Assembly (NCBI GenBank): GCA_015501055.1
Contig: JADNYV010000047.1
Location: 62,001 to 126,000 of the forward strand
Length of the DNA: 64,000 bases
From: Mucidula mucida
Taxonomy: Eukaryota; Basidiomycota; Agaricomycetes; Agaricales; Physalacriaceae
Reading direction: 5' to 3'
Part shown: positions 27,231 through 43,000 of the stretch, in pieces
Layout of the letters: each line of letters opens with the position of its first letter
Numbering within the stretch: the first letter of the stretch is position 1
Notes under the pieces: generated by a model
The model's input: the letters and a program-made list of their open reading frames with translations, nothing else
Told to the model about the DNA's origin: nothing
The model's database searches: none
Translations under genes and position numbers: made by a program

Positions 27231-30200
27231 CCGAGGATGTCAGAAAGCGTTGAGGGAGCAGGTGCGCATATTACTTGGGTAGAGGTTTGCAGCTGAATGG
27301 AAGAAAGCAACAGTAACCACAGCAATGAGCGCGACACGCAGACAAGGACACGACATGACTTTGACGTGACGGAAGGAAGCAAGTCGATCAAGTCAACTCC
27401 GAATGGGGCAGTTCTCTTTCTCCTCCCGCCATCATGTCACCAGCGTTCAAACCTCAAGCAAGTGACGCGTTCAACGACTTTTCGACTGTCTAGCGACTCG
27501 ACTTTTTGATTCTCAACTCGCAAAAATCGAAATTTGGGCACCGTGGATGCCCTCGCCGGGCAGGCTTGAATCTCGGGAAAAAGTGCGTTTCATTTCTTCA
27601 ATTTGGCGGTCATTTTTGACGTGGATTGAAGGTTTCTAACTTCATTTTAAAAGTTCTCCGGGTGGGTACTTCATCCTTTAGCTGAGTGTACGTTGAACTT
27701 GATTACCTTGATAGCTTCGCTTTCATCCTCCCTCGATGTCGCTGTCGTCTGGAAATGCGGAAAAACTGCTCAGATGTCGTTCCTTGAAGACAACACAACG
27801 GCAGCATGGCATTTTGAGACTTGAGGACGCGGTATTTTGGCGGCGTCTGTTCTCCTCGCCGGAGTGGATTGGAATTCTTCCTGTCCTCACAGTTTAGCCA
27901 GTTGACTCGCTTGGCGCTCTTGACCTCAGAAACAGCTTCTAATCCTGCCCGGAATTAATGCTTCCAGCTCAGGCTTTGACTCCTTTTGGGTAAACAAGAC
28001 CGCTGATGGTGATCTGGATCTGGCGACGTTCGGATTTGGACACTTGGCGAATTCGGTATGTTACCGGCATATCTGTGTTTCCTGTACTGGCGGCTTAGAT
28101 TTTATGCAGATTGTTATTGCAGTCTCAGTTAGCAGTGGCGCTGCTGACGCTGTGCCGACGATGCACCTCCTCGACTACAGGTTAAAAGGTCAAATGTGCC
28201 ACACTTGGATTATTCTTCGGAACGACCTGGAAGGCGTCGAGGTCGAAAGCCCCGTCGTCTACTCCCGTACACGCATATTTCTCCTCTGCTGAAACTACTC
28301 AATCGGCGGACATTTCAATAATGGCACTGGGCGGCAACACGGGGCCCTGAACTCATTTCGACTGAAGACACCGTTTTGATGCCGATCTGGATCTCACTGA
28401 CCTTGGATTTACGCACGGATTTGGTCATGTCGACGGTGAACTTGTACCGGTACGTTAATTTTGTATCCCCAGGTCTCTTGGACTGACGGCCTTCATTATT
28501 AGATTAGGACACATGGCAGCAGTGAGCAGCGGCGCTGGCGCGCTCGAGTTGCGAGCTACTCACTGCTGTGATTACAAACAACTTTTGCCCATAGCGCCAC
28601 ACATGGAATATTGCTCAAAGTACTTGGGATGACATCAGGCTGAACGGTACTGGCCTGGACAGTGGCAGAACTAGGCTCTTGTACGCCGTCACCATCAATT
28701 ATCCACGGCCCCAGAACGTAGGATTCACAACGTCAGGCATCAGGTTCGTCCTTCCATTTCTGCTTGATCAATTTTTGATGTTGATTAATTTCGCAGCTCT
28801 CATTTACAATGACGGCGCCACCGTCTCGTCTCCCTGCTTCCCGGTGAAATTTGCATGTTGTTTCAGAGAAGGTTGAGGGTCCGGCTGTAGAATTACCGTA
28901 GAAATTCCGTTGTTAGTATACTCTTGCTGTAGAATCCGTCTCAATACGATCTGATTTGGACAATTTCGTACTGTGGGAACTGAGGGAAAATCAATAAATT
29001 GACTTGTTGTACCGTTAAAAAGTGTTCAGTAGACTTGAACGCAAAAACACATATCTCGAAATAACACACTATTGAAGGCACCCGAGGGTCCCAAAATAGC
29101 ACGTAGAGTACACTACATGATCATACTAAAACATGGTAACGACCCAAAGTCGGAGAAATAGACGGATGTACGGGTATACCACACATTGTCATTTACGACA
29201 ATGTGAGTATTCCCGAAATACTCAACATCGACTTCTTGAAAGCTTCGCCCAGGGGTATCCAGCAGCTCAGTGAAATCGATACTATGAACCCTGGTTATGA
29301 TGTCTAACGTGTCGCTAGAGGGATAGGATGACTCCTCCACGGGATATTTCTTCCGCACGTCCAGCGGGTCTACCAAGGTGGACTGACGTTCCAGGCAGCT
29401 TCTCGACTCGGAATTGATGGGGAAATAATGTATTAGCAGGTGTTCATACAGTCCCGATCGCCCCAGGTGATCGGCTAAACTTGACCTTGCACCACAACGA
29501 TTCCGATCTCGCGGCGGTTACACTAACTGGAATATTCGCTTTCCCGCCCTTGTGCGACTCTCCTAAACCTGAATATACTTGGATATTGCTCTGTGCCATA
29601 TGTCATTCGGACTCCGACGGTTCTTGGAGGGCTGGACGCGTCTGTATGCCCACTTTTCGCGTCAAAGCGTCTGCGAGGCGTCGAGGACCCTGACCATCGA
29701 TAGCACGAGGATTTCTGGGACCCTATGACGCGTCTGGTACCTCGCCAATCTTATCTTGACCCCTCGGATGTGGGGAAATGACGACAGTGGTCGACCTCTT
29801 CCTCCGTCCCACCAGCACTTTTGACGATCGCGGTTCCTGCTTTGTTTGGCCAAACGTGACGACTACTATGCCTCCATATGATATTTAGACACTCGCCCAA
29901 TGTTCGTTCTGTCGCCAGGCGCGCTCTCTGTCAAGATAACATGCAATTCACATTGAGCTGCAGAAGGTTCGTACCTTTTCCGTTCTTCAACACGCTCCGA
30001 GTTGTTATGACACATGTTACACTTACCAGAACGTAAACGGCTGCTTCTCTCCGTGTCCTGAACGGAGAATATTGCAACGCGAAGCGGTGCACAATACCCG
30101 CCACAAAAACCAATCTCTTAGTTTTTCAGGTCCCCGTCGTTGGACTGTTCTGGACAACCGACATCAGACGTTCAGGGTCCTCTCCTGGAAACGATCGCAG

Positions 30201-32779
30201 CAATTTGAACGGCGGAGACTTGGCAAGGATAACGGAGATGAAGAATGGGTGTATTCTCGAGCAGGAGGTAAGTGCCAATGGTTATCGTTCACCCACTGTC
30301 AACGTGGTCTGACCAGCTTCATAGCCGTGTATTAATGCTCATTTGTGAATTATCTCTTCTGCTATTACGCTGTCAGGGAGCTTAATTCGCGAAAAGACTC
30401 CGCGTGGCGGCACAATAATTGAGCTTGGAAGTTCCAAGGTTCTCGGATATGCGGCCACCCGAACATTACGGCGTTGATTGGCCGTATGTACTTACGTTTA
30501 CTGAGAGCCTGGACTGTTGGATAGCGGTATAAAACGCGATGGGATTCATTCCAAAGTCATCATCACTCATTCCCTTCCTTCCTTCTCTCTCAACCAGGTT
30601 TCTTACCTGGCTTGGGTTCACCTCTCACTACATGCCTCTCTCACTGTCGACTGTATATTCTGTACGTCGTTGCCAGTGTCGCCGCCAATGCCTTCCCGAC
30701 GCGCTTGAAACGTGACCGCCTCCCGTTTAGTATCTCACGGTTCGTGTCTCCTTCCCACCACCACCATCCACTTTTTGTTTGACTCCCGCCTTCCTCCAGA
30801 ACGCGCTCAAGGCCCTCATTTATAGCCTTCGCCTGCTCTGGTATGCTTATTCTTCTGTCGTCGCGTCACCCGGCTTGCTCACATAGTTACACAGATCCTT
30901 TGACACGCGCCGTTTCTTTCCACATTGACGGGGCTTTTCAGGACACTATTGAAGGATCTTTTCATTGACTATAATAAGGGCGCCGAAGTGCTGCTTTCCC
31001 GGTACGTTATTGTTGTCTTTGCATTTCTGTCCATGAGCTGACCTTCCTTTTGTAGGATACAATTCACTCCCATAGTTCATCGGTCTTTCGCTCTCCCCTT
31101 TTCTCAGACTCGCAGACGTTGTAGACGCCGAGGCGCGCTCTCTTCATTAACCCAAGCTTGGTCTCTCCGTTGGACGACTAGTACGCAGGACACGCTGGGA
31201 TAGCATTGGAGTATCATAAGATGTAGCAGGTGTGTATGAACTGTCCGACATCCATTTCTATCAACTGACAGTTTTCGTCTCAGAGATTTGGCACCCAATC
31301 ACAACGGGCAGTTTCAACGGTCAAGTTCGCGCTGCTCGACTACCTGTTGCGAGCGCATTGCGCATTTGAACTGCTTCTAGGATATGGCGCGCTCCAGCTA
31401 CACCATCAATTCGTGCTTCACGGGACACTGAACTCGACGACACGGGTAGGCTGACCTTAGGTCAACTTTCGTTACTCTTTGCTCATCTACGCCCTATAGC
31501 GATCCCTACAGACGCCAGCAACGACTTCTCTGTCAACGATATCGCACATTTCAAACGCTGTGGGCGTCACACTTGGCTACGTGCCGGTGGGCTGAGGTTT
31601 GGCTACGTGCCGACTAAAGCTTCAAACTCGACGTTGGCGGCAGCGTCCCATGGGATCCGCCTCTATCAATGTGACGATGGTCAGTTTAGAGCTCGTGATT
31701 CGCGCGCACTTGAGACTGTAAGTGTGCTCTCCTTGTCCAGACACGTCGACCTAATACTTTATTAGCAGCAGTTTTAAACCCGAGTCTGCGCGTCCATGGA
31801 CTGGGCGAAGACGAGCGTTTCGGCGGTCTGTACTAGACGCAAACCGTACGTCGTTTCTGCAGTCAAACATTGGCCGGCAACATATCAACTTGGTAGCGAA
31901 CCTTTGCGACTGTTTTCCTCCTGTGTCGGTGACTTTAGTACTTGGTCTCTTAACCTGACTCGATCCATCAAGCTTCTACTTGTCTCTCGACGGAAGGGAA
32001 CGGCCATACTCGTTGTTCTCACGTCTTGCAGTAATGCAAGTCCTATTTAATTTACTTGGCCGACCCGCTGCTTATTTTCTTTACTCTCAGTTGACCTGGA
32101 CACAACGGACTGTAGTCTGGTCAGTCTCTCGCATACCAGCAACTATGTCTAAGATCCTCGTACGTGACACTAGCCGACATTCTTCTTTTCTGACTGCTCT
32201 GTGTAGGAGAGCCCAAACGACGCGGCACTCGAAACCAACTCGGCTGCTGCTACAACAACTGACGGGACTCTACTCGACCGCTTGACTTGAACAGCGACGC
32301 CTCACGCTGGAGCAGTTCTCGGGAACTCACAACTGTACTTGCTTCAACGGGTATGGTTTGTACTCGAGTTGTCCGTGCGTTCACGGTTGCTAAACAGTGG
32401 CAGGTAAGTGTATCTCTTGAGAAACCGCTGTGATCTGAATAGCATGGCGCGTCGCAGCTATGACACCGAGTTACGCGAAACCTCTCGACACGCTGGAGGA
32501 CGATATTGAGCTCCTGTGGAGCTCAGTCCCACGTCTGGTAAGTCAGCCTTCTGCGCGAATTAACTCTGGCTAATGTTGTGTCCATGTAGAAGAACACGTA
32601 GATTGTCCGTATGAACACTAGTATAGTAAGTCAAATCCTCTTCCATTGAGCGGTACTAACCACCTCCAAACAGATGTGCTAGAGCTCGCGCTCTACCTGT
32701 AGTATATGATTGATGACTGCACGATCCTTCCGTATCATCAACGTTTTATGGCCTTGGTCCTTCATTGGACACTTTCCGA

Positions 32780-33480
32780 GTGCAATCGCTGTGTCCTAGT
32801 TTTTGGTTCTCGGACGCGATGCCGCACGTTGGTGGTCGATGTCAAGGATTCTCATACATCAAGCTGCGGCTCGTCGCGCAAGCAGAAGCGGATGACCTAC
32901 GCCCTCATTTCTGTCAGTTAGTATTACTTTCCTGCGACCGACCTCGCAGTCGTGTCATCGATGAGATCCGCGACTTGGTCCTTTCACCCATGGGCCATGG
33001 ATGGCGGTCTCTTCACTTCCTTTCCTCTTACCGCTGCAGATGGCATATTTCATCTCCTTCAGCCAGTGGTATTGAATCCCATTGCCGCACTCTCAATGTC
33101 CCCCCCAAAAAAAAGTCCCTCTCCATCTTACATATATAGTTTTGCGTGGACATTCGTCACGTTCTTTGTGCCTCGCGAGCCTACTGGAAGGAAACCTCTA
33201 CCCATGTGGGCCACGAGTATGTTTAGAGATCTTGATCAGCTCAGAACACTGACTTGTTTGAGCAGAGAAGGGCAAGCGCGATGCATCTGACACGGGGACA
33301 GACAGCAGCGAAAGTTCGGAGCAGGACAAAGATATAACCACTCCGGGGACACGTCCTTCCGCCGTCATTGAAGCAGGTCAACATCCAATTCTTGTTGATT
33401 TCACGATTCTGAAAAGGAAAAGCCGTCGCCCCCGCAGTTCTGGAATGGAATGCCCAAATTGCTCCCTTGCATGAGGGGGT
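32780..33480 (+). pseudogene. Decayed HNH-like gene (unit 1 spacer)
   Basis: From about 32790 the sequence follows the HNH-like gene: tctcggacgcgatgccgcac, gatgtcaaggattctcat, ttcctgcgaccgacctcgc. It then jumps by deletion to cttttaccgctgcagatggc-like 3' sequence, the FAWTFVTFF equivalent and the gcgatgcatctgacacgggg tail. The middle, including the region that would hold the CCVLTG and HVVP motifs, is missing. Stops and shifts interrupt every frame. The tail frame (KRDASDTGTDSSESSEQD) runs on openly to a tga at about 33479. An exact duplicate lies in unit 2. Confidence 0.65.
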
Positions 33481-33686
33481 ACACGAACACCCTAAGGTGT
33501 CTGCTACAAGTGACCGAGGCTCAAACGTAGCACTGTATCTGTATCTGTACTTGTAGTTTGTAGCCGTCATTTTGATGTGACTTCACGAAATGATAATTTG
33601 GCATTTGCGCACTGGACGCGACGGGTGGAGGCATAGTAAGGTTGAGGGGATTTCCTGAGTGAGCTTACTGAGGTTCGTTTCGAGGG

Positions 33687-33887
33687 AATGCGAAATATTG
33701 AAAGGACTCGTCGTCCTTCCACGTCATGATCTTATAAAAGTACACATGGTCACTAAATAATGATAATGCAAAACAGTGCGAAATACTAAGACACATCACC
33801 AGCTCCCTGAATCGCCTGAAGAACCAACTCCCGCATATGCGGGTGCTCCTCGAGAAACGCATCAACCCTCTCAGGTGCCAGCTCGAT
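33687..33887 (-). pseudogene. Orphan copy of the demethylase 3' end (unit 1/2 junction)
   Basis: This 0.2-kb piece matches the 3' untranslated region and last roughly 30 codons of the demethylase gene (compare 21295-21496). It includes the cacgtcatgatcttataaaag phrase and the LVLQAIQGAGDVS coding end with one change (TTG codon). It stops abruptly at cagctcgat and is joined to tRNA-intron sequence at 33891. It is therefore a partial extra copy trapped at the unit junction. Confidence 0.8.
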
Positions 33888-33890
33888 ACT

Positions 33891-33943
33891 TTTACGTAGA
33901 CGGTGATTTTCCCATAACCCAGGTTCGACCCCTGGTAGTGCCT
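33891..33943 (+). pseudogene. tRNA-Gln 3' half
   Basis: Contains the distal part of the tRNA intron, the 3' anticodon stem strand (tccca), the complete T arm (ccaggttcgacccctgg) and the 3' acceptor strand tagtgcc. It has no D arm, anticodon or 5' acceptor strand, so it cannot give a tRNA. The B box remains, so weak Pol III factor binding is conceivable. Confidence 0.85.
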
Positions 33944-34153
33944 ATTAACCTTCTTTTTACGCCACACCATACTGTTACAACGATAAAACGAATGAGCCAT
34001 ACTCTGCGCTCGCCACTCCGCTACTCTCTTCGAAGTTTGGTCAAGGGCCTTTGAATGCGAAACTTGGGACAGGACCCGTCGTCCTTCCACGTCATGATCT
34101 TATAAAAGTACACATGGTCACTAAATAACAATAATGCAAAACAATTCGAAGTA

Positions 34154-37712
<3,559 letters not shown>

Positions 37713-38084
37713 CTACGGGATGTCTTCATGCGTCTTGGCGCGTATACGTTTTGCTGTGGCTGTGCGTACTCCGTGCATGGATGGCCGATAAGCGCAACAC
37801 TTTGTGGCTGTGCTGAGCGTGCTCAAAGCTGCTCGACCTTTGAGATTAAATATCTTGCGAACGACGACCTCTGTTGCTTGAAACTCTTCAATATAATCGT
37901 AAAATACATGCTTTGGAAGCTGTAGCGTACAGAGTATCCTCGTAAATAAGAGTTTCAAAAAGTTTGAACGTCAACCACCGGGCCGCTGCACTCCGGATGC
38001 ATTGAAAAAGCGTTACAAGTCCACAAATTCAAACATCGTACCGACGTGATGCGTCCGGCCTGATGGGCCCCATTGAGCTAAAAA

Positions 38085-38118
38085 GGAGCCTCCAGTCAAC
38101 TCAATGACTGGAGGCTCC
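38085..38118. repeat. Perfect 14-bp hairpin (unit 2 copy)
   Basis: Exact duplicate of the inverted repeat at 25350-25383, including the actcaa loop. Confidence 0.7.
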
Positions 38119-38368
38119 CTTTCAGCTCGCACTGGTTGATTAGACCGGTGGCCTCTATTGAGGACTTGAACAGAATGTCCAAAGACGGCGTACCACTATG
38201 TGGGACGTCTGACATGCTCCCCATTGTATCCCCTAGAACCCCGCGGCCATGCCATTTCTCGTAGAGCAGGAAGGTTAGCTCTAGGGTTCCGGGGAGCATG
38301 CCGTTTATAAAGCAGGTCTAATCTACGACTTACCTGACAGTGAGATGAGAGAGGAAAAGAAGGACATG
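38096..38368 (-). CDS. Possible small two-exon gene with a TATA box (unit 2)
   Basis: Sequence-identical to the candidate at 25361-25633, with the same TATATAAG box, MSFFSSL start and GTAAGT donor. The perfect duplication gives no extra evidence of coding constraint because the flanks are equally identical. Confidence 0.28.
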
Positions 38369-39758
38369 GTGCATCTCCCTCTGTCCAGCTGGCTTATATA
38401 CCCTCTTCAAGGTCCAGACTGTTTGACGGCCTCCGACACCGAATCGGACTTGTGTTAGCGACTGACTAAGCCACGAGACTCAACCAGGTACCACAGCAAG
38501 AACTTAAGGAGGAATGTGTTCGCGTTCGTAGAACTAGGCTAGGCCAGGTGTATAAACGAGATCGGAACTAAAGTACAATGATACTACACTACTGCTTATA
38601 TACTAGTAAGTCTGTGTTTGAGACTCCTTGTCCATACGCGTTTCCACTAGGGATGCTCCACGCCCTTGACCCAGTGTGGTATGCTACTAGTCCGTGAAAC
38701 CATTAAATATGAGTGGTAACTGCATGTAAGTAATAATACTGAAACGTCCATGTGTGCTACGAGTGTCGGCGGTGTGTATACAATAGGGAGTCCATGAGGT
38801 ATCAGCATGTATGATGTCATCCATGTGTTGGACGTGTGTCCGACATGAGTACGGCTTCGGTAATGAAAAGGAGTATGATCGGTGATGAAACAGATGATGA
38901 AACAGTCCGTTGGTTGATAAGACAAGCCCCCCGATAAGATATGATAAGATTGAAAATGTGAAAATATGGTGATTCATAACAACTTGGTGACGTGAAACGG
39001 ACTTGGCACCCCGAACTGCGCCACACTTCTTTCATTCATTTTGGATATACCTACCACCGTTAGAATGCGCTCTTTTGTAGCTCTCTCAAACTATACCAAT
39101 AACGTCGCAATACGCTATCTCAATTCACGAGTACATCCTCAAAAAAAACTCATCTCCGTGTCTTGCAATATTCAGAAGCCCATTGGAGCGAGTCTGGGCA
39201 CTACCAAACTGTACCTTACTATCCTTGACTTTGACGTATAGTTGTATTTGCTCGTAGCTTAACCCGCAGCCTTGTTGGTATTGTTCGCTTCCAAAAATCC
39301 TGCCCAGTATAAAGAATGAATGGACATTGTCATTCAGTACAGCTAGAGAAGCACAGCAGAAATCCGAAGAATAGTCAGGGTATCGAAGAAGCACGATCTG
39401 ATCCCTGGAAACGCGAAATAGTGCCGTGTTTGGTGTGGTGTGTACAGACGGAATTCCTGTTTTCCCGTCAATAACGACTCCTTGAACATTACACTCACCT
39501 TCGCGTTAACTGTCCAAACTATGAATGGTAAGACTCTTGACCTTTTTCCCATGCTGGAATCATCCTCAGAAGTGCACTTAGGAACAGCGTCAGACGACTC
39601 GCTCAACCGAGTTAGAGAACAGCGGGCGCCAGTGAGCAACCAATTCGTAGTGCAGTAGCTCAACTTGTACAGATCCGAGTTCAGCTTGGGGAGAGCTCAA
39701 AAGCCGGAAGGAGAGTGAAAAGTAGCCTAGGTGCGTTGTCGCGCTCATTCCTGGCACG

Positions 39759-40034
39759 CTCAATTCCTCCAGATTTGGGTTCAGAATTTTTTGAGGACTA
39801 GATACGCCGGTCGCCCAAGTCCAGCACATGACCCACTCAATTCGTCCAGATTCGCGTTCAGAATTGAATTAAGGCGCCGCAGCGAGAGTTTGTATGGCGT
39901 GGACAGGACGTCGTCGCGTTCATTTCCGACTCGCTCAATTCCTCCAGATTCGGGTTCAGAATTTTTCGAATGGCGTGGACGTTGCGTTCATTTCCGACTC
40001 GCTCAATTCCTCCAGATTCGGGTTCAGAATTTTC
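39759..40034. repeat. Minisatellite, four copies (unit 2)
   Basis: Equivalent of the unit 1 minisatellite with one additional 68-base period (attttt, cgaatggcgtggac, gttgcgttcatttcc, then the ctcaattcctcc element). The extra period is nearly identical to its neighbour, so it is a recent slippage or unequal-exchange event after the 12.8-kb duplication. Confidence 0.75.
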
Positions 40035-43000
40035 CGAGGATGTCAGAAAGCGTTGAGGGAGCAGGTGCGCATATTACTTGGGTAGAGGTTCGCAGCTGAA
40101 TGGAAGAAAGCAACAGTAACCACAGCAATGAGCGCGACACGCAGACAAGGACACGACATGACTTTGACGTGACGGAAGGAAGCAAGTCGATCAAGTCAAC
40201 TCCGAATGGGGCAGTTCTCTTTCTCCTCCCGCCATCATGTCACCAGCGTTCAAACCTCAAGCAAGTGACGCGTTCAACAACTTTTTGACTGTCTAGCGAC
40301 TTGACTTTTTGATTCTCAACTCGCAAAAATCGAAATTTGGGCACCGTGGATGCCCTCGCCGGGCAGGCTTGAATCTCGGGAAAAAGTGCGTTTCATTTCT
40401 TCAATTTGGCGGTCATTTTTGACGTGGATTGAAGGTTTCTAACTTCATTTTAAAAGTTCTCTGGGTGGGTACTTCATCCTTTAGCTGAGTGTACGTTGAA
40501 CTTGATTACCTTGATAGCTTCGCTTTCATCCTCCCTCGATGTCGCTGTCGTCTGGAAATGCGGAAAAACTGCTCAGATGTCGTTCCTTGAAGACAACACG
40601 ACGGCAGCATGGCATTTTGAGACTTGAGGATGCGGTATTTTGGCGGCGTCTGTTCTCCTCGCCGGAGTGGATTGGAATTCTTCCTGTCCTCACAGTTTAG
40701 CCAGTTGACTCGCTTGGCGCTCTTGACCTCAGAAACAGCTTCTAATCCTGCCCGGGATTAATGCTTCCAGCTCAGGCTTTGACTCCTTTTGGGTAAACAA
40801 GACCGCTGATGGTGATCTGGATCTGGCGACGTTCGGATTTGGACACTTGGCGAATTCGGTATGTTACCGGCATATCCGTGTTTCCTGTACTGGCGGCTTA
40901 GATTTTATGCAGATTGTTATTGCAGTCTCAGTTAGCAGTGGCGCTGCTGACGCTGTGCCGACGATGCACCTCCTCGACTACAGGTTAAAAGGTCAAATGT
41001 GCCACACTTGGATTATTCTTCGGAACGACCTGGAAGGCGTCGAGGTCGAAAGCCCCGTCGTCTACTCCCGTACACGCATATTTCTCCTCTGCTGAAACTA
41101 CTCAATCGGCGGACATTTCAATAATGGCACTGGGCGGCAACACGGGGCCCTGAACTCATTTCGACTGAAGACACCGTTTTGATGCCGATCTGGATCTCAC
41201 TGACCTTGGATTTACGCACGGATTTGGTCATGTCGACGGTGAACTTGTACCGGTACGTTAATTTTGTATCCCCAGGTCTCTTGGACTGACGGCCTTCATT
41301 ATTAGATTAGGACACATGGCAGCAGTGAGCAGCGGCGCTGGCGCGCTCGAGTTGCGAGCTACTCACTGCTGTGATTACAAACAACTTTTGCCCATAGCGC
41401 CACACATGGAATATTGCTCAAAGTACTTGGGATGACATCAGGCTGAACGGTACTGGCCTGGACAGTGGCAGAACTAGGCTCTTGTACGCCGTCACCATCA
41501 ATTATCCACGGCCCCAGAACGTAGGATTCACAACGTCAGGCATCAGGTTCGTCCTTCCATTTCTGCTTGATCAATTTTTGATGTTGATTAATTTCGCAGC
41601 TCTCATTTACAATGACGGCGCCACCGTCTCGTCTCCCTGCTTCCCGGTGAAATTTGCATGTTGTTTCAGAGAAGGTTGAGGGTCCGGCTGTAGAATTACC
41701 GTAGAAATTCCGTTGTTAGTATACTCTTGCTGTAGAATCCGTCTCAATACGATCTGATTTGGACAATTTCGTACTGTGGGAACTGAGGGAAAATCAATAA
41801 ATTGACTTGTTGTACCGTTAAAAAGTGTTCAGTAGACTTGAACGCAAAAACACATATCTCGAAATAACACACTATTGAAGGCACCCGAGGGTCCCAAAAT
41901 AGCACGTAGAGTACACTACATGATCATACTAAAACATGGTAACGACCCAAAGTCGGAGAAATAGACGGATGTACGGGTATACCACACATTGTCATTTACG
42001 ACAATGTGAGTATTCCCGAAATACTCAACATCGACTTCTTGAAAGCTTCGCCCAGGGGTATCCAGCAGCTCAGTGAAATCGATACTATGAACCCTGGTTA
42101 TGATGTCTAACGTGTCGCTAGAGGGATAGGATGACTCCTCCACGGGATATTTCTTCCGCACGTCCAGCGGGTCTACCAAGGTGGACTGACGTTCCAGGCA
42201 GCTTCTCGACTCGGAATTGATGGGGAAATAATGTATTAGCAGGTGTTCATACAGTCCCGATCGCCCCAGGTGATCGGCTAAACTTGACCTTGCACCACAA
42301 CGATTCCGATCTCGCGGCGGTTACACTAACTGGAATATTCGCTTTCCCGCCCTTGTGCGACTCTCCTAAACCTGAATATACTTGGATATTGCTCTGTGCC
42401 ATATGTCATTCGGACTCCGACGGTTCTTGGAGGGCTGGACGCGTCTGTATGCCCACTTTTCGCGTCAAAGCGTCTGCGAGGCGTCGAGGACCCTGACCAT
42501 CGATAGCACGAGGATTTCTGGGACCCTATGACGCGTCTGGTACCTCGCCAATCTTATCTTGACCCCTCGGATGTGGGGAAATGACGACAGTGGTCGACCT
42601 CTTCCTCCGTCCCACCAGCACTTTTGACGATCGCGGTTCCTGCTTTGTTTGGCCAAACGTGACGACTACTATGCCTCCATATGATATTTAGACACTCGCC
42701 CAATGTTCGTTCTGTCGCCAGGCGCGCTCTCTGTCAAGATAACATGCAATTCACATTGAGCTGCAGAAGGTTCGTACCTTTTCCGTTCTTCAACACGCTC
42801 CGAGTTGTTATGACACATGTTACACTTACCAGAACGTAAACGGCTGCTTCTCTCCGTGTCCTGAACGGAGAATATTGCAACGCGAAGCGGTGCACAATAC
42901 CCGCCACAAAAACCAATCTCTTAGTTTTTCAGGTCCCCGTCGTTGGACTGTTCTGGACAACCGACATCAGACGTTCAGGGTCCTCTCCTGGAAACGATCG

